Source of the DNA: Nostoc sp. S4
GTDB taxonomy: Bacteria > Cyanobacteriota > Cyanobacteriia > Cyanobacteriales > Nostocaceae
Assembly: GCA_029379225.1 (NCBI GenBank)
Contig: JAQYWR010000025.1
Span: forward strand, 43,587 to 107,586
DNA: 64,000 nucleotides
Direction: 5' to 3'
The notes beneath the pieces are model-generated. The model searched no databases, was not told the origin of the DNA, and saw nothing but the letters and a program-made list of their open reading frames with translations. Below are positions 18,171 through 28,280 of this stretch, in pieces (the stretch's first letter is position 1; every line of letters starts with the position of its first letter). A program made the translations under genes and the position numbers.

Positions 18171-19121
18171 ATGAGAATTTTGGTGACGGGCGGTGCTGGG
18201 TTTATTGGTTCCCATCTCATCGACCGACTAATGAACGATGGGCATGAAATAATATGCTTAGATAATTTTTACACAGGTCATAAACGTAATATACTTAAAT
18301 GGTTAGGTCATCCGTACTTTGAATTAATCCGCCATGATATTACCGAACCAATTCGGTTAGAAGTGGATCAAATTTATCATTTAGCTTGTCCTGCTTCTCC
18401 TGTACATTATCAATACAACCCAGTAAAAACCGTTAAAACTAACGTGATGGGGACACTAAATATGTTAGGGTTAGCCAAACGTGTCAAAGCTAGATTTTTC
18501 TTAGCTTCAACTAGCGAAGTATACGGAGACCCAGAAGTTCATCCCCAAAGTGAAGAATATAGAGGTAGTGTCAATCCCATCGGCATACGTTCGTGTTATG
18601 ACGAAGGCAAAAGAATCGCTGAAACTCTTGCATTTGATTACTATAGACAAAATAAAGTTGACATCCGAGTTGCTCGGATCTTCAACACCTATGGGCCGAG
18701 AATGCTAGAAAACGATGGTCGAGTGGTGAGCAATTTTATAGTCCAAGCCTTGCGTAGTACTCCTTTAACCGTGTACGGTGATGGTTCGCAAACTCGGAGT
18801 TTCTGTTACGTTTCCGATTTAGTGGAAGGATTTATCCGGCTGATGAATGGCGACTACATTGGACCAGTCAATTTGGGTAATCCTGGTGAATACACAATTT
18901 TACAATTGGCACAAACTGTGCAGAATATGATTAATCCAGATGCACAGATTAAATTCGAACCATTACCTTCGGACGACCCCCGGCGTCGCCAGCCCGATAT
19001 CACTAAGGCAAAAACTTGGTTAAATTGGGAACCTACCATTCCTTTGCAAGACGGGTTAAAACTAACAATAGAAGATTTCCGCGATCGCATGAATAGCGAT
19101 GTCAAGAATTCAGCCTCCTGA
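18171..19121 (+). CDS. uxs: UDP-glucuronate decarboxylase (UDP-xylose synthase), SDR family
   Basis: A 316-residue extended short-chain dehydrogenase. It shows the NAD-binding [14 protein letters not shown] at residues 7-20, [15 protein letters not shown] near 75, the [13 protein letters not shown] loop and the YDEGKRIAE catalytic Tyr/Lys pair, with [11 protein letters not shown] and [11 protein letters not shown] later; together these identify a UDP-glucuronate decarboxylase rather than a 4-epimerase. It makes UDP-xylose from UDP-glucuronate for exopolysaccharide or glycan synthesis. The next gene, ugd, 142 bp downstream, makes its substrate. Confidence 0.9.
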   Translation: MRILVTGGAGFIGSHLIDRLMNDGHEIICLDNFYTGHKRNILKWLGHPYFELIRHDITEPIRLEVDQIYHLACPASPVHYQYNPVKTVKTNVMGTLNMLGLAKRVKARFFLASTSEVYGDPEVHPQSEEYRGSVNPIGIRSCYDEGKRIAETLAFDYYRQNKVDIRVARIFNTYGPRMLENDGRVVSNFIVQALRSTPLTVYGDGSQTRSFCYVSDLVEGFIRLMNGDYIGPVNLGNPGEYTILQLAQTVQNMINPDAQIKFEPLPSDDPRRRQPDITKAKTWLNWEPTIPLQDGLKLTIEDFRDRMNSDVKNSAS

Positions 19122-19263
19122 GCAGTGCCTAGCACCGCTCTTTACTTTCGTGCAAGCTGATCCTATTTGGTAGCCGGTACTTTAGTGGCTGTGTTTCCTC
19201 TCAGTGTGTGTGATATTGACAATCCTTTTTTAAACTAAAGCTCAATCAAACGAGGAGTTAAAA

Positions 19264-20655
19264 ATGCGTGTTTGCGTAATTGGTACTGGTTACGTCGGTT
19301 TAGTTACAGGTGCTTGCTTAGCTCATATTGGACATGATGTTATTTGCGTAGACAATAACGAAGAAAAAGTTAAATTAATGAAGTCTGGGCAGTCTCCGAT
19401 TTTTGAACCGGGACTCTCAGAAATTATCCAATCTGCTATTCAAGCAGACAAAATTCATTTCACAAGCGACCTCGCTGCGGGAGTCGCCCACGGAGAAATT
19501 CTGTTTATTGCTGTGGGAACACCACCTTTACCCACTGGTGAAAGTGATACTCGTTATGTTGAAGCTGTAGCCCGTGGTATTGGGGAAAATCTCAACGGTG
19601 GTTATAAAGTTATAGTCAATAAATCTACAGTACCCATTGGTTCGGGTGACTGGGTGCGGATGCTGATTCTGGATGGTGTTGCAGAGCGGCAGAAAACATT
19701 GGTACCCGCAGGTGGGGTGCCGAGTGATGAGAAATTACTTGAGTTTGTATCGGAGTTTGATGTAGTCAGCAATCCAGAGTTTTTGCGCGAAGGTTCCGCA
19801 GTTTACGACACCTTCAACCCCGATCGCATTGTACTAGGAGGCAATAGTCAAAGGGCAGTAGCCTTGATGCAACAATTGTATGCTCCAATTGTGGAACGCA
19901 AGTACGCTGAGGATCGATCTTTACCTCCTGTGCCAATTCTGGCAACAGACCTGAGTTCGGCAGAAATGATTAAATATGCCGCTAATGCCTTTTTAGCCAC
20001 TAAGATTAGTTTTATTAACGAAGTTGCTAATATTTGCGATCGCGTCGGTGCTGATGTCACTCAAGTTGCCAAAGGTATCGGTCTAGATTCTCGCATTGGT
20101 AACAAATTCTTACAAGCAGGTATTGGTTGGGGTGGTTCCTGCTTCCCCAAAGATGTCTCTGCCCTGATTCACACTGCTGATGACTATGGCTATGAAGCCC
20201 AGCTACTAAAATCCGCTGTCAGTGTCAACGAACGCCAGCGTTTGATTGCTTTGGAGAAACTCCAGCAAGTCTTAAAAATTCTCAAAGGCAAAACTGTTGG
20301 ACTACTGGGTCTAACTTTTAAGCCTGATACTGATGATATGCGCGATGCTCCAGCACTCAACCTAATTGAACAGCTAAACCGACTAGGAGCCAAAGTCAAA
20401 GCCTACGACCCGATTGTTTCCCAAACAGGTATGCGTCATGGTCTTTCCGGTGTCCTAGTAGAAACCGATGCCGAAAGACTTGCTGACGGCTGCGATGCTT
20501 TGGTTCTTGTCACCGAATGGCAGCAGTTCAGCACTCTTGACTATGTGAAGATGGCAAAATTGATGGCTCACCCCGTTCTGATCGACGGTCGTAACTTCCT
20601 TGACCCGGAAGTAATGATCCGGGCTGGATTCCAGTATGTAGGTGTGGGAAGATAG
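19264..20655 (+). CDS. ugd: UDP-glucose 6-dehydrogenase
   Basis: A 463-residue enzyme oxidising UDP-glucose to UDP-glucuronate with two NAD+. Visible are the N-terminal Rossmann motif GTGYVGLVTGACLAHIGHDV at 7-26, NPEFLREGSAV, the catalytic cysteine in GWGGSCFPKDV near 290, and the C-terminal LGLTFKPDTDDMRDAPAL. CGAGGAGTTAAAA is the ribosome-binding site before ATG 19264. It is co-oriented with uxs and ends at a clear terminator, so the two supply the UDP-GlcA/UDP-Xyl branch. Confidence 0.95.
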   Translation: MRVCVIGTGYVGLVTGACLAHIGHDVICVDNNEEKVKLMKSGQSPIFEPGLSEIIQSAIQADKIHFTSDLAAGVAHGEILFIAVGTPPLPTGESDTRYVEAVARGIGENLNGGYKVIVNKSTVPIGSGDWVRMLILDGVAERQKTLVPAGGVPSDEKLLEFVSEFDVVSNPEFLREGSAVYDTFNPDRIVLGGNSQRAVALMQQLYAPIVERKYAEDRSLPPVPILATDLSSAEMIKYAANAFLATKISFINEVANICDRVGADVTQVAKGIGLDSRIGNKFLQAGIGWGGSCFPKDVSALIHTADDYGYEAQLLKSAVSVNERQRLIALEKLQQVLKILKGKTVGLLGLTFKPDTDDMRDAPALNLIEQLNRLGAKVKAYDPIVSQTGMRHGLSGVLVETDAERLADGCDALVLVTEWQQFSTLDYVKMAKLMAHPVLIDGRNFLDPEVMIRAGFQYVGVGR

Positions 20656-20743
20656 AGACTCAACAGCGATTAATTATGGATCAGAATTGATTACAATCCA
20701 TAATCCATAATTTCTAACTCGGTTTAAAGTCTAAAGATTCATA

Positions 20744-20780
20744 ATACCGCCTAAATCGTTTTAGGCGGTATTTAATTTGT
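20744..20780 (+). terminator. Rho-independent terminator of ugd
   Basis: A perfect 12-bp stem ATACCGCCTAAA (20744-20755) / TTTAGGCGGTAT (20760-20771) with a TCGT loop is followed by TTAATTTGTTTTT. It lies 88 bp after the ugd stop. Confidence 0.9.
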
Positions 20781-20886
20781 TTTTATTGATACTTTTTTAG
20801 AGTTTACCTGAATAAGCAAAACTTTAGTTTGGATTTACTCTTCCACAACGGCTTGGCTAAATATGTCTTTGCATAAGATTATCAGA

Positions 20887-21681
20887 TTAAGAGCTACGTG
20901 GAATTCGCTCAATTTCAGCATATCCACTGAAAATCAGCTTTTGACCTTCAGTTTCCAAACGATTCAGCCGCATTTTTACCCCATCAAGGTCAAAACGATC
21001 CAAATCAACCATATTATCCAAAATTTCCACTAGTGCCACACTTAAGGTTTGAGAAATTTCCCGTTGTGCTTCTGGCACTTGGTCGAGTTCAATTTTCGGG
21101 TCTTTGAAAGAAACTCGTCGCCGCCTTTCAATGCCTATGGTTAAAGTCATAATTAGGGGTACAAGTTCGCCATTATTTAAATCTGCCTTTGCTTTGAGCT
21201 GTAAGCGATTTTCAGGCAATAGCTGTACCTGGACTTCCGTAAAAGAGACTGGTTCGCCACCAGATAATGCTGTCAATGATGGTACAGTAAGGTTAAGCAG
21301 GCGCTTTTTCACCAGTTCTGCATTAAAGGCGTGGTTGATGCCTGCCTCTGATAAGATTACTTGAGCGATCGCTTGAGTCGGTTGCTTGAGATTGAGTTTG
21401 CCGCTTAGAACCGAGCTAAAGTCAATAGCAACCGCATCGGTTTCAAATGACATCTCCTCTACCGCGAAATCTTTGCGAATCACCAGTCCACGACCGCTCA
21501 TTTTGAAGCTATCGATGCTGCCTTGCAACAGTTTGCTTGAGGGATAGCAGCGCACAAAGACTTCTACTAACTCGCTTTGGGTAAACAAGTGGCGAATTGT
21601 TTGGCTGGCGACTGTGTTGAGCATTTGCTCTCCCCAATCTGTGCCTTTAGGATTTTGTAAACCAGTAAGTCCGCCGAACAT
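20887..21681 (-). CDS. DUF2993 (LmeA-like) domain protein
   Basis: A 264-residue protein with the DUF2993 organisation: N-terminal EQMLNTVASQTIRHLFTQSE helix, then alternating beta strands (VEVFVRCYPSSKLLQG, SGRGLVIRKDFAVEEM) and a C-terminal helix. The family includes LmeA and is expected to bind phospholipid in the cell envelope, though no signal peptide is visible here. The ATG at 21681 (MFGGLTGLQN) is preferred to the upstream TTG at 21723. It is divergent from the broken gene that begins at 21884. Confidence 0.75.
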   Translation of the reverse strand: MFGGLTGLQNPKGTDWGEQMLNTVASQTIRHLFTQSELVEVFVRCYPSSKLLQGSIDSFKMSGRGLVIRKDFAVEEMSFETDAVAIDFSSVLSGKLNLKQPTQAIAQVILSEAGINHAFNAELVKKRLLNLTVPSLTALSGGEPVSFTEVQVQLLPENRLQLKAKADLNNGELVPLIMTLTIGIERRRRVSFKDPKIELDQVPEAQREISQTLSVALVEILDNMVDLDRFDLDGVKMRLNRLETEGQKLIFSGYAEIERIPRSS

Positions 21682-21883
21682 GTGGTTTTTAGTCTCTAGA
21701 AGTTCTTTGTACTTTTGTAACAAATTGTGAAGAATAGAGCAAGCGATTCCACGATTGATTGTGCTGATGGATCGGTATAAGATGGCTGATGGTTACAAGC
21801 TTAGTGTATCAGATGTTACTTTTGACCCTGTGGGTGGGAATAATTGAACTAAGTTATCGATAAAATTCTCATCAGTATTAAGC

Positions 21884-23412
21884 ATGATACAGCTAAATAT
21901 TCTAGAACTTGCCAAGCAGGGTGATACAAATGCGATTAACATTCTGGTAAGTCAGTGGTTAAATTTACCTATAATTACGCCAAAAACTAGTTTCAAAAAA
22001 ATTGTCTACAGATAATGTTGGAATCAATTGAAGTTCCAGCACAACAATTAGTAGTCCCTATTATTTGTGATGAATTAATTAATTTAGGTATCCAATCTTT
22101 TAAGAATGTCAAAATCTACGGTAGAGTAACAGATGAAGATTTTCCCGATTGGCAACAAGAAATTGAGTTAGAAGCACTAGTAAATTCATCTGTATTAATA
22201 TCTCAAACAAAAATTGAAGTGGAATCTTCAATTGCGATTACTCAAACAACAGATGATAAATTAACTGTACAAAAACCATCTTTTTTGGGTTCATTATTTG
22301 GAGCAGTCGCAGGAACAGCCGGAATAGTTGGAGGTGCTGCTGTTCAAGCAGGACAAGCTGCTACAGGAGCAGCTATAGGCATCAGTGGGTCTATTGGAGG
22401 TGCTGCCGTTCAAGCAGGGCAAGCTGTTTCAGGAGCGCCTGTAGGTATTAGCGGTGCGATTGGTGGCGCAGCTTTTCAGGTAACACAAATAGTAGGGCAG
22501 GCACTAGCAATTGTTGGTAATAATCCCCAATTGCAAGTAGCAATAAAATCTCTAAATCAAGATTGATTAAATCCTTTAATTCAACAGGTTGATTTAGTTA
22601 AAGCCGAGGCTGCCGTTAGAAAGCTACAGCAAGAACACCCAAATGAAGAACCAGCACAAATTGCTCATCATCTTATGTTGGAAAAAGCTGTTTTAGCAGG
22701 AGGAACAGGGCTTGCTAATAGTCTTACACCAGGACAAGCAGCTGCCATGTTTGTAGTAGATTGGGCTGCTACACCTGCATTATCAGTGGAATTAGTTTAT
22801 CAAATTGCTGCTGCTTATGGAATGGATTTAAAGGATTCCGAGCGCACAGGAGAAGCAGTAGCAATTTTTGGTTTAGGGGTAGGTGGAAAAACAGCAATCA
22901 AAGCAGGTTTGGGTTTATTACGAAATCTGCCAGTAGCGCGAGCCGTCATTGGTGCTAGTTCAAATGCAGTAATAATATATGCATTAGGTTATGCGGCTTG
23001 TCAGTTTTATGAAGCAAAGCAGAATCCATTAACTTTAGAGGCAACATTAGTAAATGCTCAATTAGAGAGCAGAAAATTTCTCGAAGCCGCTATTTTTCAA
23101 GAAAAAATCATGGATCGGATTTTGGTTCACATTGTCTTAGCAGGTAATCCAGATAAATCTTGGGAAGATATTTTGCCAGAATTACAAGCTGCCAACCTTA
23201 GTCCTGAGTCAATCGATGCGATTGCTTCTCATATCAAATCTCCATCATCTTTAGAAACTTTACTTGAGCAAATTAATAGTGATTTTGCCGTCCCTCTACT
23301 AACACAATGTCAAAAAATTGCTCATCTAGATGGAGTAATTACGCCAGAAGAAGCTAAGGTGTTAGAAACAATTAACAAAAAGTTAAAGCGTGATTTAGCT
23401 GCAATCAAATAG
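21884..23412 (+). pseudogene. Broken gene: EcsC/TerB-like cyanobacterial protein (one frameshift and one in-frame UGA)
   Basis: Three consecutive pieces read as one protein of about 509 codons. Piece 1 starts at ATG 21884 (MIQLNILELAKQGDTNAIN) and loses frame in a run of seven A at 21995-22001; adding one A restores the frame into LQIMLESIEVPAQQ. Piece 2 (22015-22566) ends at a UGA (22564-22566) after KSLNQD; the same frame continues without interruption through LNPLIQQVDLVKAEAAVRKL into piece 3 (ATG 22675, ends 23412). Piece 3 has glycine-rich membrane-like helices (FGLGVGGKTAIKAGLGLL), as in EcsC-like proteins, and a short TerB-like end (AHLDGVITPEEAKVLETI). A UGG tryptophan codon to UGA is the simplest origin of the stop. 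Piece 2 contains a repeated GAAVQAGQA unit. Sequencing error is possible for the A-run but less so for the stop. Confidence 0.75.
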
Positions 23413-23847
23413 CCTGAATATTGGTGTTAATATTTTTTCTCAAAGGTGAGTGCAACCTCTACACAAAAGTGGGATCGCAGCACGTCTATTTCTAAGTTTT
23501 TACTGGCTGCTAAGTAAGTCGGCACAATAAAACCAAACCATGTGAAGAAAGATTAACTAAACTAAAACTCTCTTTCCTCCTGCCTCGTGCCCTCTGCCTC
23601 CTGCCTTACCTCAACGATAAATTTTCCTACCCACCTACTTACCTCGGTTTGCCGAAGTAACAGCTTGGAGTAAGCCACAAGTTGCACCCAACTGTGAGAG
23701 CAAAGAAATGATGAATATCACAGTCAAACAAGTTATTTTGAAATAAATTCCCAAGGTGCGCTCACTCTAATTTAACGTGAGTTTGACGGTTAAAAAAAGC
23801 CAAAAAGCTTGCTAGATATGAAGCACAAGAAACCGATCGTGTATTGC
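23413..23847. other. Intergenic spacer with CCTCCTGCC repeat
   Basis: The 435-bp spacer between the convergent broken gene and cinA contains a CTCCTGCCTCGTGCCCTCTG stretch at about 23577-23608, a repeat type seen elsewhere in the window. No gene or RNA was recognised. Confidence 0.4.
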
Positions 23848-25098
23848 CTACCTAGTCAACAACTTCCGCCGCAAATTGTCCAAGGCTGCATTTGCACTGA
23901 CATGACGAATTAGAGCGCGTCCTCGTGTTGTACCAAACTGATACTCAAAACTTGCCACTTCATCTTTTGGCCCAGCCAAACCAACGTAAATTAAACCCAC
24001 CGACTTAGTATCTGTCCCTCCAGTTGGGCCAGCAATACCAGTGATACTTAATCCCCAAGTTGTTGCAAGGCGGGTTTTGACTCCAATTGCCATTTGCTCT
24101 GCAACAGTAGCGCTTACCGCCCCAAATTTATCTAAATCTTCTGGGTTAACCCCCAGCAGCCCAACCTTTACCGAATTGTCATAAGAAATTACTCCACCCC
24201 AAAAGTAATCAGAACTCCCAGAAATCTCAGTCAACATTTGTCCGAGTCCGCCACCTGTGCAAGATTCTGCAACTGAAAGCGTTTCTTTTGATGCACGTAA
24301 CAACTGACCAACAACAAAAGCAAGGGTATCATCATTGATACCGTAAAAATCCAGTCCGGCAATTTCTTTAATTTGTTTCTCAATCGGTGCAATTAGGGCT
24401 TCTGCCGCTGCTTGTGAAGTTGCTTTAGCAGAAACTCGCAATCTTACTTCTCCCTTACCTGCATAAGGAGCTACTGTGGGATTTAGCAAGTTTAAATAGG
24501 AAGCAACCTTTTCCGCCAAAACAGATTCACCAATACCCCAAAACTTTAAACTCCGACTGTAAATAATTTCTTTACCCCAACCTTGACTTTTGAGAAATGG
24601 GACGGCTGTTTCTTCCCACATCGGGTGCATTTCACTGGGAACGCCCGGAAAGGTAAAAATCGTGATTTCAGGACGGGGTTGCCAGATAATACCGGGTGCT
24701 GTTCCAGTCAGGTTGGGTAGAATTTCTGCACCTTGAGGAATCAAAGCCTGCTTGCGGTTACTTGGTGACATCACCCGACCGCGTTGGGCGAATTTTTGGG
24801 TTATGTCTTCGATGATGTCAGAGCGTTCTACCAACGGGACTTGAAAAAAATCGGCGATTGTTTCGCAGGTAAGGTCATCTGGTGTCGGGCCGAGTCCACC
24901 AGTGAAAATGAGAATTTGCGCTCTAGAAATAGCAATTTCTATAACTTGCTTCAACCGTTCTGGATTATCCCCAACCACTGTTTGATAGTAGTGGGGGATA
25001 CCTAGCTGCGCTAATTGTTGCGCCAAAAATTGAGCATTGCCGTTGAGGATATCCCCCAACAGCAGTTCAGTACCAATACAAATAATTTCTGCACTCAT
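23848..25098 (-). CDS. cinA: CinA family protein (competence/damage-inducible; NMN deamidase domain)
   Basis: A 416-residue CinA with an N-terminal MoCF-like domain (AEIICIGTELLLGDILN, FTGGLGPTPDDLT, FPGVPSEM) and a C-terminal PncC-type nicotinamide mononucleotide deamidase domain (SVAESCTGGGLGQMLTEISG, GVISYDN, GIAGPTGGT). It acts in NAD salvage and possibly ADP-ribose breakdown. The true start is ATG 25098 (MSAEIICIG): the frame is open a further 75 codons upstream, but that part is translated repeat sequence (PHTPHTPHSLIPSSPH) and not protein-like. It follows glyA on the same strand. Confidence 0.92.
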   Translation of the reverse strand: MSAEIICIGTELLLGDILNGNAQFLAQQLAQLGIPHYYQTVVGDNPERLKQVIEIAISRAQILIFTGGLGPTPDDLTCETIADFFQVPLVERSDIIEDITQKFAQRGRVMSPSNRKQALIPQGAEILPNLTGTAPGIIWQPRPEITIFTFPGVPSEMHPMWEETAVPFLKSQGWGKEIIYSRSLKFWGIGESVLAEKVASYLNLLNPTVAPYAGKGEVRLRVSAKATSQAAAEALIAPIEKQIKEIAGLDFYGINDDTLAFVVGQLLRASKETLSVAESCTGGGLGQMLTEISGSSDYFWGGVISYDNSVKVGLLGVNPEDLDKFGAVSATVAEQMAIGVKTRLATTWGLSITGIAGPTGGTDTKSVGLIYVGLAGPKDEVASFEYQFGTTRGRALIRHVSANAALDNLRRKLLTR

Positions 25099-25104
25099 TG
25101 AATT

Positions 25105-25262
25105 CAGAAGGGAGTAGGGAGTGGGGGCAAATGGGAGATGGGGAGATGAGGGGATGAGGGAGTGGGGAGTGTGGGGAGTGTGGGGAGAGAGGGGGGCAAG
25201 ATTTCTTTTCCTCCCACACCTCCTTTTCCTCCCACACCTCCCACACCCCCTGTTTGCCCCAT
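25105..25262. repeat. G-rich/C-rich repeat cluster between cinA and glyA
   Basis: The left half has GGGGAGTGTGGGGAGTGTGG-type units and the right half CTCCCACACCTCC-type units, with GGGGGGCAA matched by TTTGCCCC, so the spacer can form a large hairpin. In one frame it extends the cinA reading frame artificially. Confidence 0.7.
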
Positions 25263-25265
25263 GCC

Positions 25266-26549
25266 CTAAACTAGTGCTGGTACAGGAATTTCCAGGTGAG
25301 GATATAAGGGGAAGCGATCGCACAATGCTGCTACCCGTTGTTTACAATCTTGGGTAACTACATCCGAATCTGGAGAAAGCAGGCGATCAGCAATAATATT
25401 TCCAATCTCGGTAAATTCTGCTACTCTCAAGCCCCGCGTGGTCATTGCCGGCGAACCTAACCTTAGTCCACTGGTAACAAATGGCGACTCCGGATCGAAG
25501 GGAACAGTATTTTTGTTAGCAGTAATATTCACGGTACTGACTAGCCGATCCGCCTGCTTACCAGTTAGACCGATAGAGCGTAAATCTACTAGCATTAAAT
25601 GATTATCAGTACCATTAGATACTATCTTTAAACCCCGGTTTTGCAATTGTTCGGCCAAAGCACGAGCATTTTCAATCACTTGGGCAGAATAGGTTTTAAA
25701 CTCAGGCTTGAGAGCTTCTCCAAAAGCCACTGCCTTAGCAGCAATTACGTGTTCCAATGGCCCGCCCTGGCTACCAGGAAAAACTGATTTATCTAGCTTT
25801 TTACCTAGTTCTGCGTCATCAGTCAAAATTAAGCCACCTCTAGGGCCGCGTAGAGTCTTATGGGTAGTTGTTGTTACTACATGACAGTGAGGAATGGGAT
25901 CGGGATGAAGACCAGTGGCAACTAAGCCAGCAATGTGAGCAATATCGGCAAGTAAGTAAGCGCCGATTTCATCAGCAATGCTGCGGAATTTTTCAAAATC
26001 AATCACACGTGGATAAGCAGAATAACCACAAATCAGCAGCTTAGGACGCTCCCTTAGCGCCAGCTCCCGAATTTGGTCATAGTCAAGTTGTTCTGTTTGT
26101 TGGCTGACGCCGTAGTGGCTAACTTGGAACCACTTACCTGAGACATTTACAGGGGAACCGTGGGTGAGATGTCCCCCATGAGACAAATCCATCCCCATAA
26201 TTTTGTCTCCTGGTTCCAGTAGCGAGAGGAATACGGCAAAATTAGCCTGTGCGCCAGAATGGGGTTGTACATTTGCATGAGCAGCACCAAATATTTGTTT
26301 AGCGCGGTCGATCGCTAGTTGCTCGATTTTGTCGATCAACTCACAACCGCCATAGTAGCGTTTACCAGGTAATCCCTCGGCGTATTTATTTGTCAGTACC
26401 GAACCTTGAGCCGCCAGTACAGCGGCGGAAGTAAAGTTTTCACTCGCAATCAACTCTAAATGGTCTCGCTGACGCTGTAGTTCGTCGTTGATTAACTCCG
26501 CGATCGCCGGATCGCCAGAAGCCAGAAAATCTGAATTAGTCCTAGTCAC
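25266..26549 (-). CDS. glyA: Serine hydroxymethyltransferase
   Basis: A 427-residue PLP enzyme converting serine plus tetrahydrofolate to glycine plus methylene-THF, important for one-carbon supply and photorespiration. Visible are [11 protein letters not shown] near 35, the [17 protein letters not shown] segment, [14 protein letters not shown], and [13 protein letters not shown] with the PLP lysine. The length is normal. The first codons follow a weak ribosome-binding site (AAGGATAATTAGAAGTG); cinA follows downstream after 167 bp. Confidence 0.97.
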   Translation of the reverse strand: MTRTNSDFLASGDPAIAELINDELQRQRDHLELIASENFTSAAVLAAQGSVLTNKYAEGLPGKRYYGGCELIDKIEQLAIDRAKQIFGAAHANVQPHSGAQANFAVFLSLLEPGDKIMGMDLSHGGHLTHGSPVNVSGKWFQVSHYGVSQQTEQLDYDQIRELALRERPKLLICGYSAYPRVIDFEKFRSIADEIGAYLLADIAHIAGLVATGLHPDPIPHCHVVTTTTHKTLRGPRGGLILTDDAELGKKLDKSVFPGSQGGPLEHVIAAKAVAFGEALKPEFKTYSAQVIENARALAEQLQNRGLKIVSNGTDNHLMLVDLRSIGLTGKQADRLVSTVNITANKNTVPFDPESPFVTSGLRLGSPAMTTRGLRVAEFTEIGNIIADRLLSPDSDVVTQDCKQRVAALCDRFPLYPHLEIPVPALV

Positions 26550-26958
26550 TTCTAATTATCCTTATAGAAATTTGGACAACGGCTGATTTTGGTTGTATCA
26601 GCACCTAAGTAACAGTCAACAGTCCATAAATCAAAGTAGTTCAATGGTTGTGACTGGTCTAGAAAGGCGATTAATCGTCTCGGTAGTTTGGAGGTTTTTT
26701 GTGTCAATTTATTTATTAGACCTGAACTCGATTAATGCATTAACAATCATAACGTTGCTCTTTGAACCTGGGTTAGACGTTCTCAACAAAATTGCTGATT
26801 TTCCATTGTCAGATGGAGTTGTGCCATAGTTGGAAACGAAATAGAATTGAAGTCATCATCTACTACATAAAACCCAAACAAAATGACTGATTCATAAACA
26901 ACAAGATTCCCGACTTCTCTGAGGAAGCCGGGAGTATGAAGCTTGGGATGTTCACAAA
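26550..26958. other. Intergenic spacer upstream of glyA
   Basis: The 409-bp spacer holds the glyA promoter and, at its right end, a terminator for the minus-strand operon (listed separately). A 78-codon plus-strand frame at 26593 looks random. Confidence 0.45.
26895..26933 (-). terminator. Probable terminator of the lipoprotein operon
   Basis: TCCCGACTTC (26908-26917) pairs with GAAGCCGGGA (26924-26933) with a single A-C mismatch and a 6-nt loop. Read on the minus strand it is followed by ATCTTGTTGTTTATG, a T-rich tail. It lies 26 bp downstream of the 83-aa gene. Confidence 0.65.
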
Positions 26959-27210
26959 TCAAATAGGATTCATATAGCGATTTTGATAGTAAGCCAAAAT
27001 CTGGTTAACTCGTTGCTGACTTTCTAAAGTAGAGTTTGCTGTCCACGAAAGCTTTAAGCCACCAATCTGACTTTGATTGTAATCAAACTGTTGGGATGAC
27101 TGGGGAATTAAATCTACTTCTACCCCTTCCACTTGACGTAAATGCGCTGCAATTTCTCGATAAACTGCTAAAGGCAAACCAGGGAATTCGATTTTTTCCT
27201 TAGTCTCCAT
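26959..27210 (-). CDS. Conserved hypothetical protein, 83 aa
   Basis: A small protein starting METKEKIEFPGLPLAVYREI and ending in LAYYQNRYMNPI. The pattern AVYREIAAHLRQVEGVEVDL followed by beta strands suggests a compact alpha/beta fold. It begins 3 bp after the stop of the lipoprotein gene on the same strand, so the two are co-transcribed. I do not recognise the family. Confidence 0.7.
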   Translation of the reverse strand: METKEKIEFPGLPLAVYREIAAHLRQVEGVEVDLIPQSSQQFDYNQSQIGGLKLSWTANSTLESQQRVNQILAYYQNRYMNPI

Positions 27211-27213
27211 CTT

Positions 27214-28116
27214 TTATGAAGCTCCCACATTAACTGGATTTTGGGGGGGTGTCTCTAAAATAGGATTGCCAGTAGCAGATGCCGCTGATGGCGTTGCAGC
27301 TGATGGCGTTGAGTTGACAGACCCTTCCCCTACCATTTTGGCAACTTCGATACCATATTGTTCCAAAATCACAATCGGGTTGGAGCCTGCATTCATTTCA
27401 ATACGTTTAATCAGTACGCCATTGGCTAATCGCTGTCCTGCTTCCACATAGCGACTCGTCGGCTCATCTGGTACTTTGATAATTGCCTGTGGTTGCTTAC
27501 TAATCAGAACTACACCACTCACAACCACTGCTCTTGCTAAATCAGGTTGTCGGGCTGGTGGCAATACAGATACTAAAGTTGGGTTGGGCACAACTTGAGG
27601 CAAAACCTTAGGCAAGACTGAAGTCAAAGTAGTGTTGACTTTAGGCAAACGAGTATTGACTTTAGCCAAACTAGTATTGACTTTTTTTGGTACAGCAGCG
27701 ATGTTATTTTTCTTTTGATTGAAAGCTATGGTACTTGTTGGCAGTTTTCGCACTGCCGTTGATGCAGTAGGTAGTTTAGGTAAGACGGGAACAGGTCTTC
27801 CTGATATTTTAGGTACTCCAACAACTGTCTGTCCAAAAATTTCAGCAAACGGGTCAGTGCGGTTTTTTGATACCATAACTACTTTTGCCCGTTCTGTAGG
27901 ATTAGTAGATTGAATTAAGTTAAGACTTGCAGAAGAAACTTGTGAAACCTGTTTAGCAGGTACGACTGGATTCTTAAAAGATTGAGCCGCTGGTTGTGAT
28001 TTTGCTATTTGAGGAATTGGCGCTGGATTGCTGGCTTGCGGTGTATCTTCAGAAGCACATCCAGCGATTGCCAAGCTTAAGATAGCTGCAATTGTAATTG
28101 TTGAATTTCTGCCCAT
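27214..28116 (-). CDS. Putative lipoprotein with PilP-like C-terminal domain
   Basis: A 300-residue protein with a lipoprotein signal (MGRNSTITIAAILSLAIAGC, lipobox AIAGC at 17-21), a long Pro/Ser/Ala/Lys-rich linker containing KVNT repeats (about 140-175), and a C-terminal domain from about 200 to 265 with the rhythm of PilP (SGVVLISKQPQAIIKVPD, VEAGQRLANGVLIKRI, VILEQYGIEVAK). The DPFAE near residue 91 resembles the DPF motif that precedes the PilP domain. A link to type IV pili is an inference; no pil genes are next to it. It is co-transcribed with the 83-aa gene. Confidence 0.6.
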   Translation of the reverse strand: MGRNSTITIAAILSLAIAGCASEDTPQASNPAPIPQIAKSQPAAQSFKNPVVPAKQVSQVSSASLNLIQSTNPTERAKVVMVSKNRTDPFAEIFGQTVVGVPKISGRPVPVLPKLPTASTAVRKLPTSTIAFNQKKNNIAAVPKKVNTSLAKVNTRLPKVNTTLTSVLPKVLPQVVPNPTLVSVLPPARQPDLARAVVVSGVVLISKQPQAIIKVPDEPTSRYVEAGQRLANGVLIKRIEMNAGSNPIVILEQYGIEVAKMVGEGSVNSTPSAATPSAASATGNPILETPPQNPVNVGAS

Positions 28117-28280
28117 GAGTCTTTCTTAAAAGCCATTGGAGAATTGAAAACTGGAAATCAATATGCCTAAAATTTCTATTCAAGGCAAAGTCTGTTCCCT
28201 TTATAACCTAATTTTAAGTTTTTCAAGGGTTATTTTTCACACCACTAACCCAGCATAACTGCGGATTTACTTATTGGTAT

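Noticed and set aside
25099..25323. 75-codon N-terminal extension of cinA
   Set aside because: It is translated repeat sequence that even enters glyA; the conserved protein begins at ATG 25098.
26593..26829. 78-codon plus-strand frame upstream of glyA
   Set aside because: No ribosome-binding site, no protein-like pattern, and it overlaps the expected glyA promoter region.
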